A DNA stretch of 64,000 bases from Halicephalobus mephisto (taxonomy: Eukaryota; Nematoda; Chromadorea; Rhabditida; Panagrolaimidae), in the NCBI GenBank assembly GCA_009193035.1, contig SWDT01000065.1, forward strand, positions 186,001-250,000. Reading direction: 5' to 3'. The notes under the pieces were generated by a model. It saw nothing but the letters and a program-made list of their open reading frames with translations. It had not been told where the DNA came from and searched no databases. A program made the translations under genes and the position numbers. Positions 1 through 10,670 of the stretch are shown here, piece after piece. Within the stretch, counting starts at the first letter, position 1. Each line of letters opens with the position of its first letter.

Positions 1-210
1 TTTAATGATCAGTACACTATATATCACACACAGAAACGTGCATTAAAACGGGTCTAATCTACCAGACACATTATATGCAATATACCGGTACATTAAGTCG
101 ATATCGGTGCATAGTATATAATGTACCAGTACATTGAATATAATATATTTAATACACTAGAATCATTTTAATGTATCAATTATATACTGTGTATCCATTT
201 TTGTGTATGA
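1..210. repeat. AT-rich dispersed repeat, window-edge copy
   Basis: This stretch is built from variations on TACATTGAATATAATATAT, TATACCGGTACATTAA and similar words. Related text occurs at 55590-56060 (TACATTGAATATAATGTATC, then CATTACAATCGTTTTAATAA) and weakly near 63670-63740. It is therefore one copy of a dispersed repeat cut by the window edge. No coding potential is apparent. Confidence 0.55.
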
Positions 211-449
211 ACTATTAAATGTCAGATATTCATTCCGAAATTATGCTGTTAAGAAACTAGGAATTATTATTGTCACGGAATTGTCTCGACACCAATTTTT
301 GGAATTTTTCAGTTTTGAAAAATTTTTAAATTTTCGAGTTTTTTATAAACTTTTAAATTTTATTTTTAATTTAAAAGTTTCCAGATTTTTGAAATTCGTG
401 AAGACAGTATGACTAGGATTATCTTAAGTTTTTAAATTTTCGAAATTCG

Positions 450-665
450 TCCTGAGACAATTTCTTTAAAAAAATAACTTTTTTAAATATTTTTGAGATA
501 ATTTCGTAAAAAAAATTACTTTTTTAAAATATTTTTGAGACAATTTCTTTAAAAAAATTACTTTTTTTTAGTATTTTTGAGACAATTTCTTTTAAAAAAT
601 AACTTTTTTAGATATTTTTGAGACAATTTCTTTTAAAAAATAACTTTTTTAAATACTTTTGAATT
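450..665. repeat. Tandem repeat, about 42 bp, five copies
   Basis: A unit reading roughly ATTTTTGAGACAATTTCTTT followed by AAAAAATAACTTTTTTAAAT recurs about five times with small changes. The short open frame at 203-412 next to it is low-complexity Phe/Leu/Lys sequence and is not regarded as a gene. Confidence 0.7.
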
Positions 666-699
666 ATTTTAACTCTAAAAACTTTTAAATTTGATTTAT

Positions 700-1170
700 T
701 TATTTATTTATTTTTGAATTGCATAAATTGGAAGCCCTTCAATCGAGCTTTCGTTAAACGAAATCAGTTATCTTTCTTGAATTTTTTCAAACAAGCTGCA
801 ACTGATCCGATTCTCGTTTGGATCCGAAACTCGTCCCGTTTCAAATGTGTTAATCCTTGTTTTATTCAAGTTTTCATTGTGGTCATTGTTGATTTTCCTT
901 CAGGGCTTGCTGGTTTAGAAATCGCCCAAGGCAATCATGACATAATTCCCTGCGGGTAACTGACCATGACAACGCAACAGGAAACGAAAAATCAGCGGTC
1001 ATTTTTGCCAAACCTGTATTTTGGGCGAAAATTGGATTAGATTCCAATAAAAAAGCCCATTGTTTCAAAAAATCCCAGTATTCGGTCGACAACACAGGTA
1101 CGGGGCTTATCGGCTTCAGGATCTTCTTCAATGACCTCGATCTTCTGAAAATATCCATTTATTGAAGATT
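700..1170. other. Non-repetitive stretch upstream of the collagen, no gene assigned
   Basis: This is an island of more balanced base composition between AT-rich repeats. Short open frames exist on both strands (714-959 plus, 883-1158 minus), but neither has a recognisable domain, a matching splice pattern or a neighbouring exon. It could be promoter or upstream regulatory DNA of the collagen at 1625, or an old gene remnant. Confidence 0.3.
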
Positions 1171-1199
1171 CTTATTTTTGTTTTTAACTTAACTAAAAT

Positions 1200-1560
1200 T
1201 CCATGTAAATTTTTAACACACTCCAGAATCCAGTAAAAAATCCAAAAGTTAAAAAAAATTTAAATTTAAAAAATTTAAAATTCGAAGATTTTTAAAAATT
1301 TAAAACTCAAAAATTTCTAAGAATTTATAATTTAAAAATTCGAAGATTTTTGGAAATTTTAAATTCGAAGATTTTTGAAAATTTTAGATTTTAAAATTTT
1401 AAATTCGAAAATTTGAAGATTTTTGAAAATTAAAAATTTTAAAAATTTTAAAAATTTTAGATTTTAAAATTCAAAGATTTTTGAAAATTTTAAATTTGAA
1501 AATTTTTTAAATTTTAGATTTTAAAATTTGAAGATTTGAGAAAATCGTGTCGAAATAGTT
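1200..1560. repeat. AT-rich low-complexity repeat
   Basis: Degenerate copies of GAAGATTTTTGAAAATTTTA run up to about 60 bp before the collagen start. There are no open frames of note and no further signal. Confidence 0.6.
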
Positions 1561-1624
1561 TTTTGATTAATTTTGTTATTTTTATATTATTTGATTATTT
1601 TTATATTATTTTATTTAAGGAGAA

Positions 1625-2778
1625 ATGAAATCCATGGAGGGAGATCCGTACAAGCAGAAGCTGGCCCAGGCCGAGTCCTTGAAGAGGATGGCCTTCTTCG
1701 GCGTCGCCATGAGCACTTTCGCCGCTTTCTTCTGCGTGCTGGCCATCCCGATCGTCTACAACTACCTTCAGCATGTTCAAGCTCTTCTGCAGAATGAAGT
1801 AGAATACTGTAAAGTGAGTTTAGTTTTTTATTTTCGGAAAAATTTTTAATTAAATTTATTTTTAAACTTCAAAATTGAAAAAATTCGTTTTAGTCCCGGT
1901 CAGGATCGATGTGGCAGCAGGTTTCCAGAGCTCATGAGGCCAAAGGACTCCACTTCCGGTCCTCCAGAACCCCCCGTCAGGCGGGGTACCAGTCCGTGCC
2001 CCTCAGACTGAGACCGGAGTACGCCGGGTACAGCCCTGAGGCGATCCACAGAGATCCAGTCGGTTCTCAGCAGCCCTCTCAACAGCAATCTCAGGTCACT
2101 TGTGGATGTAGTATCGGGGCCCCTGGAGCCCCGGGATCTGATGGGAAAGACGGCAAAAATGGCGAAGATGGATCGCCTGGGAACGACGGACTGCCTGGTG
2201 AAGATGCTCATCTGGACAGTTCTGCAGGACCTGAATTCTGCTTTGACTGCCCTGAGGCCCCTGCAGGACCCCCTGGCCCCCCTGGACCCAAAGGAGCCCC
2301 TGGTGTGTCTGGCAACCCTGGTTTGGATTCCGACGGAGGAAGAAGAGGCCCTCCTGGTCCTCCTGGTCCTGCTGGCCCACCGGTAAAAAATTTTATTTTT
2401 ATGAGGATATTCATGAATTTGCGTTTTAGGGTACTCCTGGGCTTCCTGGACGTGCCGGCAAACCTGGAAGACCCGGCATCCTCGTCGAGCAACCTGGACC
2501 CCCTGGAGTCCCCGGAACCCCAGGACCCAAAGGCCCTACTGGGGAACCCGGACCCCCCGGCCCCCCAGGCAGACCCGGACTCACAGGCCCTCCCGGAGCC
2601 CCCGGAGACAACGGAACCCCCGGCGTCCCCGGGAAGAAAGGCCCCGACGGACTCCCCGGACCCCAAGGCACCCCCGGCCCCGTGGGTGGATGCTCAGTAT
2701 GTTCTTCATTTTTATTTCTTCGTAATTTGAGCGAAATTTCAGCATTGTCCTCCTCCTCGGACTGCTCCTGGATATTGA
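1625..2778 (+). CDS. Nematode cuticle collagen
   Basis: Structural collagen of the exoskeleton, made in the hypodermis, secreted and cross-linked into the cuticle. Four exons: 1625-1813, 1894-2382, 2430-2696 and 2743-2778, giving 326 aa. The N-terminus (about residues 15-50) carries the hydrophobic signal-anchor seen in cuticle collagens ([20 protein letters not shown]). A basic linker with several Arg follows (RSSRTPR, RLRPEY), where a furin-type cut is plausible. Interrupted Gly-X-Y blocks are flanked by cysteine pairs: CGC near the start of the triple helix, CFDC in the middle, and a C-terminal C-S-H-C segment before PPPRTAPGY. The length fits the usual 280-350 aa. All intron phases are 0. 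Coding sequence is far more GC-rich than the surroundings because of Gly/Pro codons. The first ATG was chosen because it precedes the conserved N-terminal helix. The exact collagen subfamily was not determined. Confidence 0.95.
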
Positions 2779-2855
2779 AACAATTAAACCGGAAAAATAC
2801 AAAACTTTGCTCACGAAATTGCAATAATTTAACTTTAGCGATTCATTGTCATTCG

Positions 2856-2861
2856 AATAAA
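2856..2861 (+). terminator. AATAAA poly(A) signal of the collagen gene
   Basis: AATAAA lies 78 bp after the collagen stop codon, the expected distance for a nematode 3' UTR. It is followed at once by the tandem repeat beginning near 2885. Confidence 0.6.
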
Positions 2862-2884
2862 TGTCCCAGTGATATTATATACAG

Positions 2885-3205
2885 CATTAAAAATAGAAAA
2901 AAAATAATTTTTAAAAGTTAAAAGTAGAAAAAAAATAATTTTTAAAAAGTTAAAAATTAAAAAAAATAATTTTTAAAAATTAAAAATAGAAAAAACTTAA
3001 TTTTGAAAAGTTAAAAATAGAAAAAACTAATTTTTAAAAAGTTAAAAGTAGAAAAAAATTAATTTTTAAAAGTTAAAAGTAGAAAAAACTAATTTTTAAA
3101 AAGTTAAAAGTAGAAAAAAATTAATTTTTAAAAGTTAAAAGTAGAAAAAACTAATTTTTAAAAAGTTAAAAGTAGAAAAAAATCAATTTTTAAAAAAGTT
3201 AATAA
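2885..3205. repeat. Tandem repeat, about 30 bp, roughly ten copies
   Basis: The unit AAAAGTTAAAAGTAGAAAAA followed by AACTAATTTTT recurs with length changes in its A runs. It fills the 3' flank of the collagen. From 3205 to 3636 there is more AT-rich sequence with dispersed GACACGAATTTCGAAA-type words and no gene. Confidence 0.75.
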
Positions 3206-3636
3206 CTTTAAAAAGGAAATTATGACGAAATAGTCTCGACATGAATTTCGAAATTTTTTAGAAAGTCCCGAAATCCTCGACTTCACAAGGTGATTTTAGT
3301 TTTTATTGGATTTCAGATATTGTAAAAAATCAAAAATTTAAATTCAAAAATTATTACGAAATAGTTTTGACACGAATTTCGAAACTTCTCAAGAAATTCT
3401 AATATTTAAAGTTACTTGTAATCCTAAAAATCTACTAAATTCTGGAAAATTTGTGAAGTTTTCATACGATTCTGGAGAATTCTGGAACCTTCTACGAGAT
3501 TCCAGAAGATTTCGCAAAATGCAACAGAATTGAGCCTTTGGCGTTCTGTTCCTAAAGGAACTCAACCCAGAAAAATTCGCGCTAGATTTCGTAACCACTT
3601 CTTTCAACTCATTTGATCTCTTTTCTGTCAGCTTCA

Positions 3637-6600
3637 ATGTCGATGGAAACTTCTGAAAAACCTAAAGAATTGGAAGATGGTGAAATCTGTGATTCTGATT
3701 CAGAAGTAGATGAACCAATTTTCAACCGAAATGCAATCGAAACTGAAGCTGTCGCGGATGACGAGATCGCCGAACTTGCGGGTGTTCGAGCTTATTCTTC
3801 CTCTAGATTGGAACGAGGACTGGTTCAGCAGGTAAGACCTCGTTTAATCTCATATGTTAGTGATTTTCGATATATGAAATTCAGGCCACAGGAGCGTTTG
3901 AACGAAGAAGTGTTCCGAAGCCCCAGAATGAAATTTTTTCTTGTAATAATCAGGTTGCTGTCGGAGATTTGACGCCATTTGAACTACTTGCCAAGAAGAA
4001 AAACGAAGCGAAGAAACAGGAAGGTACTGTAGCAGATGAAGAATCTGATTCAGAGGAGAAAAAGTCTGACGAAATCTACAAAGATTCTGATTCAAAAAGA
4101 AGAAAGAAAAAACCAGATAGACTTGATGGAAAATATGATACACGACAGAACAAATCTGATGAAATTTATAAGGATCCTACTTCACAACGAAAGAAGAAAA
4201 ATTCTGATGAAATCTGTGAAGAAAAATCAAATTCACAACAATGGAAATCTAATCAAATCCAAGAAGAATCAAATTCACAACAGAGAAAACGGAAATCTGA
4301 TGAAATCGACGAGGAATCTGTTTCCAAAAGAACCAGACAATCCAGAAGGAAGAGAACTGACGAGTCAGAGATCCCTGTCGAAGATGATGATCCTGAAAGC
4401 GACTTCATCCCCGACACTGAGGGGGAATCTGATGGTGACTTCATTGACGACGAGGATGTTGAAGAAAAACCTAAGAAAAAATCAAAAAGAAAGAATTCTA
4501 CGATTTCGAAATTTGCCAGCGTCCGGAAAGTCAAAGATGACGCTAACGACGAAGATTTCTTCAAAAGATTACGGTAAGACATGAGGAATTACTCATATAT
4601 GTATGTTTTCAGGAAATACGAAGCTTCTCTGAAGGAAAACGAAAGTGGAGAATCATCTCTAAGTACTGTGGATGAAGACTTCCACGAGCTCAAGGATGAT
4701 TATAAAATTTCTAATTCTGTCTGGAATAAGCTCTACAAATACCAAAAAACTGGAATCAGATGGCTTTATGAACTTCATAGTCATTGTGTTGGAGGAATCT
4801 TGGCAGATGAAATGGGACTGGGAAAAACTGTCCAACTTTCTTGTTTTTTGAGGTCCTTAGCTGAAAGTCAACAAAAAAGCAGAATTTTCGAGTAAGTTCG
4901 AAATTTGGGAAATTTATTATTTTTTTAGTTACAATGGCCTCGGACCGACTTTGATCGTGTGTCCGACGACGTTGATGCATCAGTGGGTGAAGGAGCTTCA
5001 GAATTGGTTTCCGCTGTGCAGAGTAATGATTTTCCACTCTTCTGGAAGTTTTGTTGGAAGAAAAAGTGATTTGATGAAAAAGATGGCAACCAGAAGAAAG
5101 TAAAAATTGTATAAATTTACTGTGATAATTTTTATTTTCAGACACGGAACTGTCATGATTACTTCTTACGATACTTTTGCTATCGAAATTGATCTTTTTA
5201 TGAGGATTGATTGGTTCTATGTGATTCTGGATGAAGGCCACAAAATTCGAAATCCAAATGCAAGAGTGACTTTGGCCGTGAAGGAACTGCGAACACCTCA
5301 TAGGTTGATTTTGTCCGGAAGTCCCATGCAGAACTCCTTGAAAGAATTGTGGTCTTTGATTGATTTTGTGTATCCTGGACGATTGGGATCTTTGAAGGAT
5401 TTTACTGAAAGATTTGCAATTCCGATTACTCAAGGAGGCTATGCAAATGCTTCTCAAATTCAAGTAAGAACTGCTTACAAATGTGCTGTTATTCTTCGAG
5501 ATGCTGTCAATCCATATATGTTGAGAAGAATGAAAAAAGACGTCGAAATGGTTCTTCAACTTCCAGACAAAGTTGAACAAGTTCTTTTCTGCGACATTAC
5601 TGATCATCAAAGAAGAGTATATACGGAATATTTGAGAAGTGAAGAATGCAAGAAAATTCTAAATGGAACAATAGACGCTTTTGTTGGATTATGCTCATTA
5701 AGGAAAATTTGTAATCATCCGGATTTGGTTACTGGTGGACCTAACAAATATGGATTTCATGATGAAATAGCAGATCCAGATAAGGCATTTGGAGCTCCAT
5801 GTAGAAGTGGAAAAATGATGGTTGTTGAATCTTTATTGGCTTTATGGCATCAACAAGGACATAAAGTTTTGCTTTTTTCACAAAGTAAGCAAATGCTAAC
5901 TATTTTGGAGAAGTTTATTATTGAAAGAGGATATAATTATCTGAGAATGGATGGAGGAACGCCGATTGGAACAAGACAAACGTTAGTGAATAATTTCAAT
6001 AATGTAAGTGATTTTTAAAAGTTGATTGGTAGTTTAAGAAATTTAGAATTATAAGTGATTTCAGCAATAGAAGTAATTTTTAGAAACTGGATTGTAATTA
6101 TAAATTTCTTAAATTATCAAAACTAAGTATTTTTAATGATGTACGGAATTTTTGAAAGTTGACTGTTAATTTAAGTTACTTTTAAAAGTCAATAATGATG
6201 TGATTTTTAAGGGATTAGTAATAATTTGAGTATTTTGCAGGAAATTAACTTTAGTAGTTTGAATGATTTTTAGAAATCAACAGTAATTTGAGTTGTTTTT
6301 AAGAAATTAATGTTAATAGTTGAAGTAGTTCTTGAAAAATCGACAATTATGTGGTTTTTTAAAAGTTAATAGTAAATTTTTAGAATCCTGATTTGTTCAT
6401 TTTTATATTAACTACGAGAGTAGGAGGTCTTGGAGTTAATCTAACTGGTGCTAATAGGATTTTAATTTTTGATCCTGATTGGAATCCATCTACAGACGCA
6501 CAAGCAAGAGAAAGAGCATGGAGAATTGGTCAAAGTAGAGCTGTTACAATTTATAGATTATTGACAAGTGGAACTATTGAAGAAAAAATTTATCAAAGAC

Positions 6601-8207
6601 AAATTTTTAAACAATTTTTGGCTAATAGAATTTTAGTTGATCCTAAACAAAAAAGATTTTTTAAAACAAATGATCTTCATGAATTGTTTGTGCTTGGTGA
6701 TCAAAAAGCTGATAGAAAACATGGAACAGAAACTGCAGCTATTTTTTGTGAACATGCAAGTGAAGTTAATCAAAAAAATTTCTTCGATCAAAGAGATAAG
6801 TAAGTTTTTTTTAAATTTATTAAAATATGAAATTTTTTGAAGATTATTGTGATTTTTTGGGAATTTATTAATATTTTTGAAATTATTAAATTTGAAAAAT
6901 GATATATATTGGTAGTTTTGATTCAAAAACTTTTGAATTTAGACAGGATATGTTTTTGAAAAAATTAATTTTTAAATTATAAAATTTTAAAATTGTCATT
7001 ATTAAGAAGTAAAATTTTTAATTTCTTTTATTTTTGAAAATTTTTATTGAAATTTTATAAAATTAAGAAATAACATATAAAATTGAAGTTTTTCACGTTA
7101 GTTAATTTTTCTTTTAAATTTTGGGAAAGTTATGTCAAAGTAATTTTATTTAAAAATTAATTTTTTATAGTTGTAATTATGTCTGTTAATTTTAGGGAAA
7201 AACGGAAACGTGAAAAGAAACTTGCCAAAGAACGGAAAAAACAAAAAGAAGAAGATGAAGAAGAAGGATTATCGGATTTGGATATTGAAGTCAGTACTAA
7301 GATTACAGATGAAGAAAAACGAGAATTGGAAAAGAAATCAAAAGAAAAAAAGAGTAATATTCCTAAAAAATTGAAAAAAGAAGAAAGAAAGAAAAAAAAG
7401 AAAAAAGAATTATTCGATGGCAAATTTGAAGTGCCGTTTTTATCGAAACAGAAACATATGAAAATTCAAGATGAAGATTCCAAAAAAAAAGAAATTGATG
7501 AAAAAAAATTTAACAAAGAACAAGATGATTACGTTCTTGGGAAATTATTACGGTATACGGGTGTACATTCAGCTCTGAGACATGACGAAATAATGAATGA
7601 AAATTGTACATCTGATATGCAATTAATTGAGGATGAAGCAGAATCTGTTGCTAAACGAGCAGCAGAAGTTTTAAAAAGGTCAAAAAAAAGACACGAAGAA
7701 TTTATTTCTGCAACAAGAACGAGATTTAAAATTGCAAATCCAAAGAAAAGTAATTTTAAAAATAATAAAAATGAAGATGAAGATGAATCGACTCCAGAAG
7801 TATTCAATGGTGGAATGAAGAAGAAAAATGAAACAAAAACAGGATCGGATTTATTGGCGAAAATTAGAGCTAGAAAAGCGGCAATGATGGAACTTGATAA
7901 AGACATAGATAGAGTTAATAAAATGGAAGAAGAAAGAAGAAGAAGAGGTTTTGATTCAGATGATGAAAATTTACAAGGAAATTCTAAACAAATAATTAAA
8001 CCTATGAATGATAGATTTGAAAAAATGGCGGATGAAATAAGAAGTTTTTTTTTACAACTTAATGGTAAAGCATCAACAAAACAAATTATGGAAAGATTTC
8101 AACAACAAATTAAACCAGCTGATTCTTTTATTTTTAAATCCATGTTGAATAAGGTTGCAACTTTGAAACCGGGATCTATTTGGTTGTTGAAAAATGAGTT
8201 TGTATAG
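3637..8207 (+). CDS. csb-1: CSB/ERCC6-type SNF2 ATPase (transcription-coupled repair)
   Basis: DNA-dependent ATPase of the CSB/Rad26 family, which recognises stalled RNA polymerase II and starts transcription-coupled nucleotide excision repair in the nucleus. Seven exons: 3637-3831, 3885-4573, 4613-4891, 4929-5099, 5142-6003, 6384-6799 and 7196-8207, giving 1207 aa. Residues 1-300 are acidic/lysine-rich and disordered with degenerate KSDEI repeats. The helicase core shows motif I DEMGLGKT, motif [12 protein letters not shown], motif [13 protein letters not shown] and motif [18 protein letters not shown] plus [20 protein letters not shown]. The C-terminus ends in a winged-helix-like segment ([16 protein letters not shown], then GSIWLLKN) typical of CSB rather than other SNF2 proteins. 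The start follows a possible trans-splice acceptor (TTTTCTGTCAG, ending at 3631). The symbol is by family resemblance. Codon use is more AT-rich from exon 5 onward. Confidence 0.93.
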
Positions 8208-8414
8208 TCGCAAATTATAAATTTAAACGGGTTTTGTAAAGTTTTAATTGTTGATGGAAAATATGGAATATTGGTTGAGTCCAATAATTATTTTAAATTT
8301 TAATATTTTTTTGAAATTTATTTTTAATTTTTTTATTTTTAATATTTTCTTGAAATTTGTTTTTAATTTTTGATTTTTTTAAGTTTATTTTTTTATTATT
8401 TGATTTTAATTTTT

Positions 8415-8425
8415 ATTGTTTTTAG
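8415..8425 (+). promoter_or_regulatory. Probable trans-splice acceptor before the CstF-64 start codon
   Basis: TTGTTTTTAG ends exactly at the base before the ATG at 8426, with no upstream exon or donor of the same transcript nearby. In nematode operons the downstream gene receives a spliced leader at such a site. The 218-bp gap after the csb-1 stop is T-rich, in the range of intercistronic regions. Confidence 0.6.
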
Positions 8426-9757
8426 ATGAATCAGTTTCCTAGAACTGCAGGATCTGGTGGGGCTTTTCCGGGACATACCCAGGAACAATCTTTAAGATCT
8501 GTTTTTGGTGGGTTTTTTGGTATATTTTAAGTTTAATTGTGTATTTTTAGTGGGAAATATTGCGTATTCTGTGACGGAAGAAAGGATAAATGAATTATTT
8601 TCTACTGTTGGTACTATTGTTAAATTTAGATTAGTACGAGATCGAGATACAGGTCGTCCTAAAGGTTTTGGATTTTGTGAATATCAAGATATTGCAACTG
8701 CAGAAGCGGCAATTAGAAATTTGAATAATTATGAACTTGATGGAAGAAATTTGAAAGTTGATTCAGCAGTTAATTCGGCTGCGGATAAACATGGTCCTGA
8801 TGAATTTTTAACTCAAACATGTACGATAGAAGGTGGTCCTGAGATTTTCGAAGATGACGAACCTATGTATGGTCCTGGAGTTGCACCAGAACAGTGTATT
8901 GAAACAATAACGAATGCAGTTACGTCGTTTCCTCCTGAAAAAATGTTTGAAGTTTTAAAAGAAATGAAAGAACTTGCAAGAACAGATCCGGCTTTAGGAA
9001 AAGCTTTACTAGATGCTAATCCTCAACTTGGTTTTGCGTTGTTACAATTATTGATTATTATGAGGACGATTGATCCGAGAGATGCGGTTTCGATGTTGCA
9101 TCAAGAACCCCCAAGAATCGATTATCCGTTTTATAAAACTGGTCCTGATGAGGATAGTGAAAGTTTTGGTGAGTATTGTGTGGTTTGTAATTTTGGGATT
9201 ATTGGTTGTAAGGTGTGCTGTTATACAGTAATAAGTACGATATGTTATTAGAGTAATTTTAGCGGGATTTATAGTTGTTAGATTACTGTATATAATTTAT
9301 TTTGGACGTTTAATTTTTAAAAAATTGTATTTTTTTTTGTGATTTTTGAAATAGAAAATTTAAGGATGTTGTTGTTGATTAAATTTTAAAAAATGTTTTG
9401 AGGATTACGGTAATATGTAGTTTTTTGTTACTGTATAGTTAATTGAATTTTTGATAATTTTTAAATTGTGGATTTTTTTTAATATGTAAATGGAAAATGA
9501 AAATTTTTATTTTAGCTCCATCGACGGCTTTTAATCATTCTGATGGTGATTCTAAACAAAAAATTCTGAGATCTATGCCATCGACGTCGAATGCTGTTCA
9601 TCAACCAATTTTGGAAGATAATCAAGAAGATGAAGAAGAAAGTGCACAACTTTTGCTTCAACTTTTACAATTAAATGAAGATCAAATTGCTTTACTTCCG
9701 GAAGAAGATAGAAACAAAGTTCGAGAACTTCAAGCAAAATTGAAAAATGTTCAATGA
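8426..9757 (+). CDS. cpf-2: Cleavage stimulation factor 64-kDa subunit (CstF-64)
   Basis: RNA-binding subunit of CstF, which binds the GU-rich element downstream of poly(A) sites and helps cleave pre-mRNA 3' ends. Exons 8426-8507, 8551-9168 and 9516-9757 give 313 aa. An N-terminal RRM covers about residues 25-105, with RNP2 (VFVGNIAY, completed across the first intron) and RNP1 (RPKGFGFCEY). The CstF hinge follows at about 150-215 (SFPPEKMFEVLKEMKELART, LGFALLQLL). The C-terminal three-helix domain is at about 270-313 (LLQLNEDQIALLPEEDRNKV). The Gly/Pro/MEARA-rich region of vertebrate CstF-64 is nearly absent, so the protein is compact. It sits 218 bp behind csb-1 on the same strand with an acceptor abutting its ATG, so I infer co-transcription in an operon. 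Confidence 0.94.
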
Positions 9758-10670
9758 AAAAAAGTTTTAATTTAGAAAATTACTGGTTTAGTCCAGAACT
9801 TATTTTTATTGATTGGTTTACGTAATGTGGACGGTTTTTTGTTGACTTGTTTTTTGAATTGTGGACAGACTAAAGGAACGATGAATCATCGATTTTTGAC
9901 AGGACCTCAAAAAGGATTTGTCATTCCGAAAAGCCTTTTCAGTTTGTCCACCTTTTTGTTCAATCGTAAAAATCTTATTTATAAAGGACTGTCTTGTTAT
10001 TCGGGAAATCGTATTTTGAAATATTTTTCGGGATTAATTTCTTTAGAAATAGGTTTGAATTTTTTTAGAAATGGTTTTTTTTATTTTTTAAATTTTTTTA
10101 TCATTTTAGAAATGGTTTTTAATTTTTTTGAAAATAGTTTTTATTTTTAGAATTTTTTTAGAAATGGTTTTTTTTTATTTTTTAAATTTTTTTATCATTT
10201 TAGAAATAGTTTTTAATTTTTTTGAAAATAGTTTTTATTTTTAGAATTTTTTTAGAAATAGATTTTTTAAATTTTTTTATCATTTTAAAAATAGATTTTT
10301 ATTTTTTTGAAAATAGTTTTTTTTATTTTTAAATTTTTTTAGAAATAGTTTTTTTTTAAATTTTAAATTTTTAAATTAAATTGTTTTTTTAAAGTACTGT
10401 AAATTCTTTTGATTGCCTGAGGATGTAGAGGAACGAAAAAAGTATTTTTAAATTTAATGTAGTTTGATTTTTTCGGATTTGGGTATTTATAAAATAAAAT
10501 TCAAAAAATAATTTTAATTTGATTAAAATTGGAAATTTCAGAATTGAGTGTTCTTCGATTTTTTATTTTCGATTTTATTAAAAAAAGTCATTGTGGAGAC
10601 CTTCAAGGTGATTTTATTTTTTTTATTAAAAATAACATTGCCGTTACTGTACTTTGAAAACATCGAAAAA
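9758..10670. other. 3' flank of CstF-64 and AT low-complexity DNA
   Basis: After the CstF-64 stop there is a short non-repetitive part (to about 10030), likely 3' UTR and flank. It is followed by poly-T-rich tandem text (TTTTAGAAATGGTTTTT and variants, 10030-10380). The open frame 9809-10150 runs into this low-complexity DNA and looks spurious. A TTTCAG at about 10536-10541 could be an acceptor for the next gene. Confidence 0.4.

Noticed and set aside
2208..2824. Long minus-strand frames across the collagen (Gly/Pro/Ser-rich)
   Set aside because: They are the antisense reading of Gly-X-Y codons. The plus-strand frame has correct splice sites and the collagen cysteine pattern.
4756..5610. 284-codon minus-strand frame opposite csb-1
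   Set aside because: It overlaps conserved SNF2 helicase motifs on the plus strand and crosses its introns without any splice logic.
7157..7423. Phe/Ser-rich minus-strand frame
   Set aside because: It is the antisense reading of the Lys/Glu-rich exon 7 of csb-1.
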